Under the pieces are notes generated by a model that did no database searches, was not told where the DNA came from, and saw nothing but the letters and a program-made list of their open reading frames with translations. A DNA stretch of 64,000 nt from Mesorhizobium koreense (GTDB lineage: Bacteria; Pseudomonadota; Alphaproteobacteria; Rhizobiales; Rhizobiaceae), in NCBI RefSeq assembly GCF_031656215.1, contig NZ_CP134228.1, positions 4,793,001 through 4,857,000 of the forward strand, given 5' to 3'. Positions 45,122-53,502 of the stretch are shown piece by piece (positions within the stretch are counted from its first letter, which is position 1; each line of letters starts with the position of its first letter). A program made the translations under genes and the position numbers.

Positions 45122-46555
45122 ATGGTTTCTGAGAAGAAGGGTGTCCGGCCTGCCGGCCGCAGCGCTCGGGTGCGCACGCCGGCTTTCGTGAAGAACGAGC
45201 GCGGGGTCCGCAACTGGAAGGAAGCACGCGGATGGCTCGAATGGCGCGGCATCGAGGACATCGAGTGCATCACGCCTGACCAGGCCGGCGTCGCTCGCGG
45301 CAAGATGATGCCGACGAAGAAATTCACCTCCAACACGTCGCTGGCGCTGCCTTCGGCCGTGTTCATGGCGACGATTTCCGGAAGATACCCGGAAGACGGA
45401 AACGGCTTCGCCTACCCGGAAGATGACGGCGACTTGAAGCTTGTGCCGGATCTCTCGACGCTCAGTGTTGTGCCGTGGGAGGATGACCCTACCGCCCAGG
45501 TGATCTGCGATCTCGTGCACCAGGACGGGCGCGGCGTGGAATTCGCGCCGCGCAACGTGCTGAAGAAAGTGGTCGCCGCCTACGGGGCGCTCGGCTACCG
45601 GCCGGTCGTCGCGCCGGAGATCGAGTTCTACCTGGTGCGCAAGAATCCGGATCCGGATTACCCGCTTACTCCGCCGGTCGGCCGTTCGGGACGGCCCATC
45701 GGCGGCGGACAAGGTTATTCGATCGCGGGCGTCAACGAATTCGACGAGCTGATCGACGACATCTATCATTTCTGCGAGGGCCAAGGACTGGAGATCGATA
45801 CATTGATCCACGAGGAGGGCGCGGGCCAGCTCGAGATCAATCTCCGCCACGGCGATCCGGTCGCGCTGGCCGACCAGGTCTTCATGTTCAAGCGCACCAT
45901 CCGCGAGGCGGCGCTCAAGCACGACACTTATGCGACATTCATGGCAAAGCCCATCCAGGGGCAGCCGGGCTCGGCGATGCATATCCACCAGTCGGTCGTG
46001 GGTATCAGGACAGGCGACAATATCTTCACCGCGGAAGATGGCAGCGAATCCGACGCGTTTCGCCATTTCATCGGCGGCATGCAGCGCCATGTACCAAGCG
46101 CGCTCGTCATGTTCGCGCCTTACGTGAACTCCTACCGGCGCCTGACACAGGGGGCCTCCGCGCCGGTCAACACGAAATGGGGATACGACAACCGTACTAC
46201 CGCCTTCCGGGTGCCGCGTTCGGAGCCGGCCGGACGGCGTATCGAAAACCGCATCCCCTCCTCCGACGCCAACCCCTATCTGGCGCTTGCCGCCTCGCTC
46301 GCCTGCGGGCTTATCGGCATGCAGCGGAAGGAGTTACCCGATCAGCCCGTAGGGATCGCCGCGAACGAGGACGAGATCGAACTGCCGCGCGGCCTCCTCG
46401 AAGCGGTGGAACTGTTCGAACAGGACGCGGCGCTGACAGAACTTCTCGGCCAATCCTTCACGTCCACCTACGCGGCGATCAAGCGGACCGAGTTCGAGAC
46501 CTTCATGGAAGTGATCAGCCCGTGGGAGCGGGAGTTTTTGCTGTTGAATGTGTGA
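45122..46555 (+). CDS. puuA: Gamma-glutamylputrescine synthetase-like (GS family)
   Basis: 477 residues, a glutamine-synthetase-fold enzyme. Signatures: VAPEIEFYLVRKN as the first Glu-bearing strand, HEEGAGQLEINLRHGDPVAL, and RIENRIPSSDANPYLALAAS, which is the R/E/N/P pattern of PuuA-type rather than GlnA-type enzymes; a GlnA-like adenylylation site is absent. It glutamylates putrescine with ATP. The adjacent oxidoreductase fits PuuB. Gene context (PotFGHI-type transporter at 18-22 kb) supports putrescine use. A rhizobial alternative is a GlnT-like role in another amine. Confidence 0.87.
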   Translation: MVSEKKGVRPAGRSARVRTPAFVKNERGVRNWKEARGWLEWRGIEDIECITPDQAGVARGKMMPTKKFTSNTSLALPSAVFMATISGRYPEDGNGFAYPEDDGDLKLVPDLSTLSVVPWEDDPTAQVICDLVHQDGRGVEFAPRNVLKKVVAAYGALGYRPVVAPEIEFYLVRKNPDPDYPLTPPVGRSGRPIGGGQGYSIAGVNEFDELIDDIYHFCEGQGLEIDTLIHEEGAGQLEINLRHGDPVALADQVFMFKRTIREAALKHDTYATFMAKPIQGQPGSAMHIHQSVVGIRTGDNIFTAEDGSESDAFRHFIGGMQRHVPSALVMFAPYVNSYRRLTQGASAPVNTKWGYDNRTTAFRVPRSEPAGRRIENRIPSSDANPYLALAASLACGLIGMQRKELPDQPVGIAANEDEIELPRGLLEAVELFEQDAALTELLGQSFTSTYAAIKRTEFETFMEVISPWEREFLLLNV

Positions 46556-46604
46556 GCGGGACTTGATGCCTTTCGGCCCGCCCTCTGAAACGTGCGGTTA
46601 GATC

Positions 46605-47891
46605 ATGGCCTATCAGTCGCCCGTTTCGCCAGGCTATTCATGGTATGAAGATTCAGTAGAAGACCGGCCGACCTATCCCGTCTTGGATGGCGATCGCCGT
46701 GCCGATGTCGTGATCGTCGGGGGCGGCTTCACCGGCCTTTCGGCGGCGGCGCATCTGGCCAAGGCAGGCATCGACGTGACGCTTGTCGAGGCGCATCGCT
46801 TCGGCGATGGCGCATCCGGCCGAAATGGCGGCCAGCTCGGCACCGGGCAGCGGGCATGGGCGGAGGAACTGGAAGCCGAACTCGGCTTTACCCGTGCCAA
46901 GGCCCTGTTCGATCTCGCCGAAGAGGCCAAGGCGCATCTGCTCGACTTCGCGGCGATGAACCATATCGACATCGACTATTTGCCGGGGCAGATGTCGGTC
47001 GCGCACAAGAAGCGCTACGTGAAGAGCTACGAGGCACACGCCGCGATCATCCGCAACCGCTTCGGCTATGAGCACATCACCTTCATGGATGCACGCGAGA
47101 CAGCCGAGCGCCTCGGCTCGACCCGCTATTTCGGTGGCGTGCGCGACACGGGTACCGGCCATATCCACCCGATGAAGCTCGCCATCGGCACGGCGCGAGT
47201 GGCCGCCGAGGCCGGAGCGCATCTCTTCGAAAACACGCGCGCCACCGGTATTTCCGCCTCCGGCGGAAAGGCGCGCGTCGCAACGGAAAAAGGCACCATC
47301 ATCGCCGAAAAGGCGTTGATAGCCGTCAACGCCTATGGCGGTGATCTGGAGCCCGTGAGCGCGGCGCATGTCATGCCGATAGGCTCGTTCATCGGCGCGA
47401 CCGTACCACTCGGCGAAGATAGTCCGGTGTTGCCCGGCTTCGAGGCGGTCGACGATTCGCGCTTCGTCGTTCGCTATTTCCGCCGGACCAGGGATGGCCG
47501 CCTTCTGTTCGGCGGCCGCGAAATCTACTCGACCACGGAGCCGGCCGGCATCAGGAACGCCATCAGCAGGCAGATCGCCGAAATCTATCCGGCCCTCAAG
47601 GATATCGAGATCACGCATGCCTGGGGCGGTTATGTCGGCATCACCATGCCGCGCAGGCCCTTCGTGCGGGAGGTGATGCCCAATATCATCTCCGCCGGCG
47701 GCTATTCCGGGCATGGCGTCATGCTGTCGAATTTTGTCGGCAAGCTCTATGCCGAGACGGTGGCCGGCAACCGCGACCGGCTCAGGCTTTTCGAAGAACT
47801 GAAGATACCACCCTTCCCCGGCGGCCGGCTCCTGCGGGCGCCGCTCCTATTCCTGGCTCTCAACTGGTATGCGCTGAGGGACAGGTTATAA
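46605..47891 (+). CDS. puuB: FAD-dependent gamma-glutamylputrescine oxidase-like
   Basis: 428 residues. The N-terminal Rossmann motif VVIVGGGFTGLSAAAHLAKA binds FAD; ASGRNGGQLGTGQ is the DAO-family second motif, and the C-terminus GYSGHGVMLSNFVGKLYAE is typical of PuuB/OrdL. It oxidises gamma-glutamylputrescine to gamma-glutamyl-aminobutyraldehyde with release of hydrogen peroxide and ammonia. It lies 49 bases behind puuA in the same direction, so it is probably in one operon. An aldehyde dehydrogenase at 51822-53297 could be the next enzyme. Confidence 0.85.
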   Translation: MAYQSPVSPGYSWYEDSVEDRPTYPVLDGDRRADVVIVGGGFTGLSAAAHLAKAGIDVTLVEAHRFGDGASGRNGGQLGTGQRAWAEELEAELGFTRAKALFDLAEEAKAHLLDFAAMNHIDIDYLPGQMSVAHKKRYVKSYEAHAAIIRNRFGYEHITFMDARETAERLGSTRYFGGVRDTGTGHIHPMKLAIGTARVAAEAGAHLFENTRATGISASGGKARVATEKGTIIAEKALIAVNAYGGDLEPVSAAHVMPIGSFIGATVPLGEDSPVLPGFEAVDDSRFVVRYFRRTRDGRLLFGGREIYSTTEPAGIRNAISRQIAEIYPALKDIEITHAWGGYVGITMPRRPFVREVMPNIISAGGYSGHGVMLSNFVGKLYAETVAGNRDRLRLFEELKIPPFPGGRLLRAPLLFLALNWYALRDRL

Positions 47892-48045
47892 TCGGGGCAT
47901 GGTAGCGCGAACGGTTTAGGAGGAAGCCCGCGGCCGCAAGTATATTCTCTCCGATGCCTATTTTTCGGAATGATTTTGCTACGGCGCGCCCTGCTCTTCT
48001 GACATGTTCCGCGACCGATCAACCCAGCTTTTCAGGAATACAGCC

Positions 48046-48816
48046 ATGAAATGGTTTACCTCCCTCGTCGCCGCCGGTGCACTCGGCCTTCTAGCGGCAC
48101 TCCCCGTACAGGCGGCATCCCTCGACAAGATCAAGGAAGCTGGCGTCTTCCGTATCGGCACGGAAGGTACCTACGCGCCTTTCACCTACCATGATTCTTC
48201 TAACCAACTCGTCGGCTTCGATGTCGAGATCGGCCGGGCAATTGCCGAGAAACTAGGCGTCAAAGCCCAATTTCTCGAAGGCAAATGGGACGGGCTGATC
48301 GCCGGGCTAGACGGTGACCGCTACGACGCCGTCATCAACCAGGTAGGCATCACGGAAGCGCGCAAGAAGAAATACGACTTCTCCGATCCTTATATCGCGT
48401 CGAAGGCGGTTCTGATCGTGCGCGGCGACAATTCGGAAATCCACGGCTTCGCCGATCTCAAAGGCAAGAAGTCGGCGCAGACGCTGACCTCGAACTTCGG
48501 CAAGCTGGCGGAACAGAGCGGCGCTGAACTGGTCGGCACCGACGGTTTCGACCAGTCGATCCAACTCGTGCTCAATGGCCGCGCCGACGCCACTATTAAC
48601 GATAGCCTCTCCTTCCTCGACTTCAAGAAGCACAAGCCCGACGCGAATGTGAAGATCGTCGCGCAGGAGGCGAACGCCGATCATTCCGGCGTCATCATCG
48701 CCAAGGGCGAGCCGAAACTTCTGGCAGCTATCAACAAGGCGCTCGCGGACATCAAGGCCGACGGCACCTACCAGAAGATCGCAGACAAATATTTCGGGCA
48801 GGACGTCTCCAACTAA
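48046..48816 (+). CDS. tcyA: Cystine-type amino-acid-binding protein
   Basis: 256 residues from ATG 48046 (AGGAA upstream). A signal peptide (MKWFTSLVAAGALGLLAALP, ending VQA) precedes a SBP_bac_3 fold: GVFRIGTEGTYAPFTYHDSS, VGFDVEIGRAIAEKLGVKAQ, VINQVGITEARKKKYDFSDP. This pattern is close to the cystine-binding protein FliY/TcyJ of Escherichia coli. It is followed by a hairpin terminator and then permease and ATPase genes of the same system, the usual way of over-expressing the binding protein. Cystine as ligand is inference. Confidence 0.85.
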   Translation: MKWFTSLVAAGALGLLAALPVQAASLDKIKEAGVFRIGTEGTYAPFTYHDSSNQLVGFDVEIGRAIAEKLGVKAQFLEGKWDGLIAGLDGDRYDAVINQVGITEARKKKYDFSDPYIASKAVLIVRGDNSEIHGFADLKGKKSAQTLTSNFGKLAEQSGAELVGTDGFDQSIQLVLNGRADATINDSLSFLDFKKHKPDANVKIVAQEANADHSGVIIAKGEPKLLAAINKALADIKADGTYQKIADKYFGQDVSN

Positions 48817-48850
48817 CGGCGCCGGCCGCCCGACTGCCCTCGCATTGACC

Positions 48851-48889
48851 GCCGCACGGAACGGCCGCAAGGTCGCCCGTGCGGCTTTT
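48851..48889 (+). terminator. Hairpin between binding-protein and permease genes
   Basis: GCCGCACGG (48851-48859) pairs with CCGTGCGGC (48877-48885), followed by TTTT. It is placed 34 bases after the binding-protein stop and 34 bases before the permease start, so partial termination would keep the binding protein in excess over the permease and ATPase. Confidence 0.75.
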
Positions 48890-48922
48890 CCCTGTTGCCG
48901 TGCCTTTCCTTGAGGAGCGCGT

Positions 48923-49606
48923 ATGCTGCCCCATTGGCTCCAACTGATGATCGAATCGCTCGGCCCTCTGCTGTGGGCAGCGATCAAATTCACGGCGCCG
49001 CTGACGCTGCTTTCCTTCGCGCTCGGCCTGATCCTCGGGCTCGTTGTAGCGCTTATCCGCCTATTCGGACCCCGTCCGCTGGTTCCCGTCGTGCGTTTCT
49101 ATGTCTGGATCATTCGCGGCACGCCGCTCCTGGTGCAGCTATTCCTCATCTTCTATGGCCTGCCCTCGGTCGGCATCGTGCTCGACGCTTTCCCCGCAGC
49201 CCTGATCGGCTTTACGCTCAACGTGGGCGCCTATACGTCGGAGATCATCCGGGCGGTGATTGCGTCGGTGCCACGCGGACAGTGGGAGGCGGCCTATTCG
49301 ATCGGCATGACATGGCGGCAGGCCATGCAGCGCACGATCCTTCCGCAGGCGGCGCGCGTCGCCGTGCCGCCGCTTTCCAACACCTTCATCTCGCTGGTAA
49401 AGGATACTTCGCTTGCCGCCGCGATCACCGTGCCGGAACTTTTCCAGGCGGCACAGCGCATCGTCGCCACCACCTACGAACCGCTGATACTCTATATAGA
49501 GGCGGCGCTTATCTATCTGGTGATGAGTTCGGTGCTTTCCTCGCTGCAGACGAAGCTGGAAGCCCGGCTCGGGCGCTATGGCGGCTATATCGAGGCGCGC
49601 TCATGA
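48923..49606 (+). CDS. tcyB: Cystine-type amino-acid ABC permease
   Basis: 227 residues, HisM/TcyB-type permease with about five helices. The motif YVWIIRGTPLLVQLFLIFYG is the highly conserved RGTPxxxQ segment, and the EAA loop is WEAAYSIGMTWRQAMQRTIL followed by PQAARVAVPPLSNTFISLVK. GAGGAG precedes the ATG. The stop overlaps the ATPase start (ATGA), so it works with the next gene's product. Single-permease homodimer systems of this type are known for cystine. Confidence 0.9.
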   Translation: MLPHWLQLMIESLGPLLWAAIKFTAPLTLLSFALGLILGLVVALIRLFGPRPLVPVVRFYVWIIRGTPLLVQLFLIFYGLPSVGIVLDAFPAALIGFTLNVGAYTSEIIRAVIASVPRGQWEAAYSIGMTWRQAMQRTILPQAARVAVPPLSNTFISLVKDTSLAAAITVPELFQAAQRIVATTYEPLILYIEAALIYLVMSSVLSSLQTKLEARLGRYGGYIEARS

Positions 49607-50367
49607 TCGGGCTCACCAAAATCGAGAAGCGCTTCGGCGACCTTCTGGTGCTGAAAGGCATCACGCAAAATTTCCGCGAAGGAAGCGTGACGGCGCTGAT
49701 CGGACCGTCCGGCGGCGGCAAGAGCACGCTTCTGCGCTGCATCAACCTGCTCGAAATCCCGACCTCCGGCACGGTGCGCATCGGCGAGGACAAGATAGAA
49801 TTCCACCCCGGTGGCAAGGTCTCCACGGCGGCGATCCAGAAGCTTCGTCGGCAGACCGGCATGATCTTCCAGAATTTCCAGCTCTTCCCCCATCGCACCG
49901 CGATCGAGAATGTCATGGAAGGATTGGTCGTCGTGCTGCGCTGGCCGAAGGAGAAAGCAAGGCTGCGGGCGCTCGAACTCCTCGACAAGGTCGGGATGCG
50001 CGAGAAGGCCGACGCCTGGCCGGCCAATCTTTCCGGCGGCCAGCAGCAGCGCGTCGCAATCGCCAGAGCGCTCGCGCCCTCGCCGCGCGTGCTTCTTTGC
50101 GACGAGCCGACATCGGCGCTTGATCCCGAACTTGCCGAGGAGGTGGTCGAGGTGCTCAGCCAGCTTGCGCGCGAGGGCACGACCATGGTGATGGCCACCC
50201 ACGATTTGCGGCTCGCCTCAAGCGTCGCCGACGAAGTGGTGTTCCTCGATCAGGGCGAGGTAGTAGAGACCGGCCCGGCACGCGAACTCTTCGACAACCC
50301 GCAGCGCCAGCGCACCAAGCGCTTCATCGCCTCGCTCAGGCAGGAGCAAGCGGCACAGGCCGGATAG
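49603..50367 (+). CDS. tcyC: Cystine-type amino-acid ABC ATPase
   Basis: 254 residues. Walker A GPSGGGKSTLLRCINLLEIP, Q-loop MIFQNFQLFPHRTAIENVME, signature LSGGQQQRVAIARALAPSPR, Walker B VLLCDEPTSALDPELAEEVV and switch His MATHDLRLASSVADEVVFLD. It overlaps the permease gene by four bases. It belongs to the polar-amino-acid ATPase family of HisP/TcyC/GlnQ. Gene order A-B-C with the cystine-like binding protein supports the call. Confidence 0.9.
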   Translation: MIGLTKIEKRFGDLLVLKGITQNFREGSVTALIGPSGGGKSTLLRCINLLEIPTSGTVRIGEDKIEFHPGGKVSTAAIQKLRRQTGMIFQNFQLFPHRTAIENVMEGLVVVLRWPKEKARLRALELLDKVGMREKADAWPANLSGGQQQRVAIARALAPSPRVLLCDEPTSALDPELAEEVVEVLSQLAREGTTMVMATHDLRLASSVADEVVFLDQGEVVETGPARELFDNPQRQRTKRFIASLRQEQAAQAG

Positions 50368-50378
50368 CGCCGTCTGGA

Positions 50379-51128
50379 TCAGATGCAGCGGCCGCCATCG
50401 ACCTCCAGCGCGACGCCGGTGATGAATTCCGCCTCATCGGAGGCGAGCCAGAGTGCTGCGTTGGCGATGTCGAGCGGCGTGGACAGCCGGCCAAGCGGGA
50501 TAGAGGCGCGGAAGAGCGCCCGCTTCTCGGGCGTGTCCTCGCCCATGAACTGCGCCAGCATGCCGGTCTCACCGGCCACGGGGCAGAGGCAGTTGACGCG
50601 GATGTTCTTCGGCGCAAGCTCGACCGCCATCGACTTCGTCGCGGTGATCGCCCAGCCCTTGGAAGCGTTGTACCAGGCAAGCCCCGGCCGCGGTCTCAGG
50701 CCCGCCGTGGAGGCGGTGGTGATGATGGAACCACCGCCCTGCTTCTCCATGACCGGAACGACCGCAAGCGCGGCGAGATAGATCGCCTTCATGTTTACTG
50801 CCACGATCGTGTCGAAGGTCTTCTCGTCGACCTTCAGCATGTCGCCGTTGCGGTGCGTGTAGCCGGCATTGTTGACCATGATATCGAGGCGACCGAAACG
50901 GTCGATCGCCAGCTTGACCATAGCGTCGACATCGGCGCGGTTGGAAACGTCGGCCTTGCACGCGACCGCGGCCGCGCCGATTTCGCCGGCGACGCGGTCG
51001 GCACCTGAGGCGTTCAGATCCGCCACGACCACCTTGGCGCCCTCTTGGGCGAAGCGCTTCGCCATGCCTTCGCCGAAACCCGACGCCGCGCCGGTGATGA
51101 CTGCAACTTTACCCTTGAGACGATCCAT
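50379..51128 (-). CDS. SDR-family oxidoreductase
   Basis: 249 residues, the length of a classical short-chain dehydrogenase. NAD(P)-binding TGAASGFGEG at residues 12-21 and NNAGYTHRN, then the catalytic Ser near TTASTAGLRPRPG and YNASK as the Tyr-x3-Lys pair. The acidic D in VVVADLNASG at the end of strand 2 suggests NAD preference. Substrate unknown. RBS AGGAAG is present on the minus strand. It is convergent with the tcyC gene with only 11 bases between and follows a broken toxin gene on the same strand. Confidence 0.92.
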   Translation of the reverse strand: MDRLKGKVAVITGAASGFGEGMAKRFAQEGAKVVVADLNASGADRVAGEIGAAAVACKADVSNRADVDAMVKLAIDRFGRLDIMVNNAGYTHRNGDMLKVDEKTFDTIVAVNMKAIYLAALAVVPVMEKQGGGSIITTASTAGLRPRPGLAWYNASKGWAITATKSMAVELAPKNIRVNCLCPVAGETGMLAQFMGEDTPEKRALFRASIPLGRLSTPLDIANAALWLASDEAEFITGVALEVDGGRCI

Positions 51129-51143
51129 GCGTGTCTTCCTACC

Positions 51144-51490
51144 CTACCTGTTCAACTCGGCGCCTGCCGCAGCTTCGAGTGCCTGCAAATGATCCTGCAC
51201 TGTCGCCCATAACATACCCGGCAGGACATCCTCATAGGCATGTCGATATACATTTCCTGCACCAGCGATGCGCGATCATTGGACCTCGGAGTGGCGACGT
51301 TTCACATCATCGGGCAGACGGCGAGAGGCCTCCGAAACGATCTCCAGACAACGGGTCACCGCATAGCGGGTACGCTCGTCTGCAACAAAATCATCAAATC
51401 ATCGTAAGACATTCCGTCGACGAAGCGGCGCGCAAGCTCGATATGATAGGCAATCGTCTTCAGGACGCGCTGCGTATCGCTAGAAGGCAT
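51144..51490 (-). pseudogene. Broken HEPN (DUF86) toxin-like gene
   Basis: The first 29 codons (MPSSDTQRVLKTIAYHIELA and on to MSY) are intact. A tandem duplication of eight bases (GATGATTT on the minus strand; 51388-51395 and 51396-51403) then shifts the frame and causes a stop at 51356-51358. Removing one copy restores DFVADERTRYAVTRCLEIVS and continues to an in-frame TGA at 51276-51278 where a Trp is expected in the DUF86 pattern; after it the frame reads SRIAGAGNVYRHAYEDVLPG to a stop at 51144-51146. The RNxxxH-type HEPN motif appears as GNVYRH. The start overlaps the MNT gene end. Two lesions point to loss of function. Confidence 0.85.
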
Positions 51491-51776
51491 GTATGACCTT
51501 GTTGAGCGCCTCAGCCTTGACGTAAGGCTTGAGGCCCTCCCGGTTGACCACATCCACCGGGACATCAAACAGGCCGGCAATATACTCTTTCAACCCTACA
51601 TAATCGAAAACGCTGAGGTGCGATCGCGGATCAAGGTCGATCATAAGATCGAGATCGCTGTCAGACCGCGCCTCTCCACGCGCTACGGAACCGAACAGGG
51701 CAATATGTGCGACACCCTGCTCATTCAACTCCCGCCGATGCTGCCGCAACGTGGCTATGATCCGATCAGCTTCCAT
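51480..51776 (-). CDS. MNT-family nucleotidyltransferase antitoxin
   Basis: 98 residues. The minimal nucleotidyltransferase signature is LFGSVARGEARSDSDLDLMI: GS at residues 29-30 and catalytic D41-x-D43. Such MNT proteins AMPylate and neutralise HEPN toxins, usually as adjacent genes. The antitoxin gene here looks intact, while its HEPN partner directly downstream is broken, so the antitoxin is now an orphan. It lies upstream of the pseudogene with which it overlaps by about 11 bases. Confidence 0.85.
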   Translation of the reverse strand: MEADRIIATLRQHRRELNEQGVAHIALFGSVARGEARSDSDLDLMIDLDPRSHLSVFDYVGLKEYIAGLFDVPVDVVNREGLKPYVKAEALNKVIHAF

Positions 51777-51821
51777 GACCTCTAAAAGTATACCGGAAGC
51801 TTCTTTTCTTCAAATGCCGTA

Positions 51822-53297
51822 TCATCCGTGGTTGAAGACGATCGTCTTGGTCGCCGACATGTCGTAGAGCGCCTCGAAACCCTTTTCGCGGCCGTGGCCG
51901 GAGCGCTTGAAGCCGCCGAAGGGAAGTTCGATCCCACCGCCGGCGCCATAGCCGTTGACGAAGACCTGGCCGGCGCGGACCTTCTTGGCAACACGGTGCT
52001 GGCGTGCACCGTCCTTCGTCCAGACGCCGGCGACAAGTCCGTATTCTGTGTCGTTCGCGAGGTGGATCGCCTCGGCCTCGCCTTCGAACGGGAACAGCGT
52101 CAGAACCGGACCGAATACTTCCTCCTGCGCGATCGCTGCATCTGGATCTACGGCGCCGAACAGCGCGGGCCGCACGTAATAGCCGCCTGAAGGCGCAGCG
52201 GGATCAATGGAGCCTTCGGCCAGAACCGGGACACCGGCTTCACGCGCCGCCGCGACGTAGCCTTCGACGCGCTCCTTCTGCTTAGGATTGATCATGGAGC
52301 CGAGATCGCGGTCGGCGTCATGCGGCGCGGCAACCAGTTTCGAGAAGCGCTCCGCTAGCGCGCCTGCAACCTTCTCGTAAATCGGCTTTTCGATCAGGAT
52401 GCGGCTGCCGGCCGAGCAGGTCTGGCCGCCATTCTGGATGATGGCGTTGACCAGCACCGGCAGCGCAGCTTCGATATCCGCGTCTGCGAAGACGATCTGC
52501 GGCGACTTGCCGCCGAGTTCCATGGTGACGCCGCGATTGTTGATCGCCGCCGCCTGCTGGATCGCGGTGCCGGTGAGGGGTGAACCGGTGAAGGTCACGT
52601 AGTCCACGTCCGGATGCGCCGAAAGTTCGGCGCCCGCGTCCCGGCCGTAGCCGGTGATGACGTTCAGCACACCTGCCGGAATGCCGGCTTCCAGCGCCAG
52701 TTCAGCGACGCGGAGCGCGGTCAGCGAGGCGTCCTCCGCCGGCTTGACCACCAGCGTATTCCCCATAGCAAGTGCCGCGCCGACGACGCGCGCAGTGATC
52801 TGCAGCGGATAGTTCCACGGTACGATGCCGGCGACGACGCCGTGCGGCTCGCGCAGGGTCAAGGCGGTGAACCCTTCAAGGAAAGGGATGGTATCACCAT
52901 GGATCTTGTCGCCGGCGCCGCCATAGAATTCGTAATAACGCATGGTGGCGGTGACGTCGGCCTTGCCCTGGCGGATCGGCTTGCCGGTGTCGCGCGATTC
53001 CAGCGCCGCCAGTTCCTCGCCGTTCTTCTCGACAAGCTGGAAAAGCCGGGTGAGGCAGCGGCCGCGCTCGACCGCCGGCATACGGCCCCATGGCCCTTCC
53101 TCGAAGGCACGGCGCGCAGCCTTCACCGCGCGGTCGACATCCGCTTCGCCGGAGGCCGGGATGGAGGCGAACACCTTGCCGTCGGACGGTGAAGCCACGT
53201 CGATGCGCTGGCCGGAAAGCGAGTCGACCGGCTTGCCATCGACGATCTGCATGAAGGCGAGGCCTTCGGCCACGGTACGTGAAAGATGAGCGCCCAT
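51822..53297 (-). CDS. NAD-dependent aldehyde dehydrogenase (PuuC-like candidate)
   Basis: 491 residues. Catalytic Cys in NGGQTCSAGSRILIEK and general-base Glu in GVTMELGGKSPQIVFADADI. Other conserved segments: VVAGIVPWNYPLQITARVVG, DYVTFTGSPLTGTAIQQAAA and QEEVFGPVLTLFPFEGEAEA. AAGGAG precedes the start ATG (53297), but family alignment suggests that the conserved part begins at MQIVDGKPV, residue 16. It would fit oxidation of gamma-glutamyl-aminobutyraldehyde after puuA/puuB, but ALDHs are promiscuous. Divergent from zwf. Confidence 0.88.
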   Translation of the reverse strand: MGAHLSRTVAEGLAFMQIVDGKPVDSLSGQRIDVASPSDGKVFASIPASGEADVDRAVKAARRAFEEGPWGRMPAVERGRCLTRLFQLVEKNGEELAALESRDTGKPIRQGKADVTATMRYYEFYGGAGDKIHGDTIPFLEGFTALTLREPHGVVAGIVPWNYPLQITARVVGAALAMGNTLVVKPAEDASLTALRVAELALEAGIPAGVLNVITGYGRDAGAELSAHPDVDYVTFTGSPLTGTAIQQAAAINNRGVTMELGGKSPQIVFADADIEAALPVLVNAIIQNGGQTCSAGSRILIEKPIYEKVAGALAERFSKLVAAPHDADRDLGSMINPKQKERVEGYVAAAREAGVPVLAEGSIDPAAPSGGYYVRPALFGAVDPDAAIAQEEVFGPVLTLFPFEGEAEAIHLANDTEYGLVAGVWTKDGARQHRVAKKVRAGQVFVNGYGAGGGIELPFGGFKRSGHGREKGFEALYDMSATKTIVFNHG

Positions 53298-53502
53298 CCT
53301 GGCATTTCTCCTTGCTTCTGTGGCAGCGTCGCACCAAGTTTGACCGCATGTGCGAATACGCCGGACATTCCACCGCGTCCGTGAAACGCCTCCCCATTCG
53401 CCCTGTCAAGGCTACGGCAGACTCAATGTCGCACTGGCTAAATTAAATCGATTAGATTATAGGACGGCATCGCTTTGCGATCGCCATGCAGATGGACAGA
53501 CA

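Noticed and set aside
45122-46555. Ordinary glutamine synthetase glnA
   Set aside because: No adenylylation-site Tyr motif and different length and signature residues; next to a PuuB-like oxidase.
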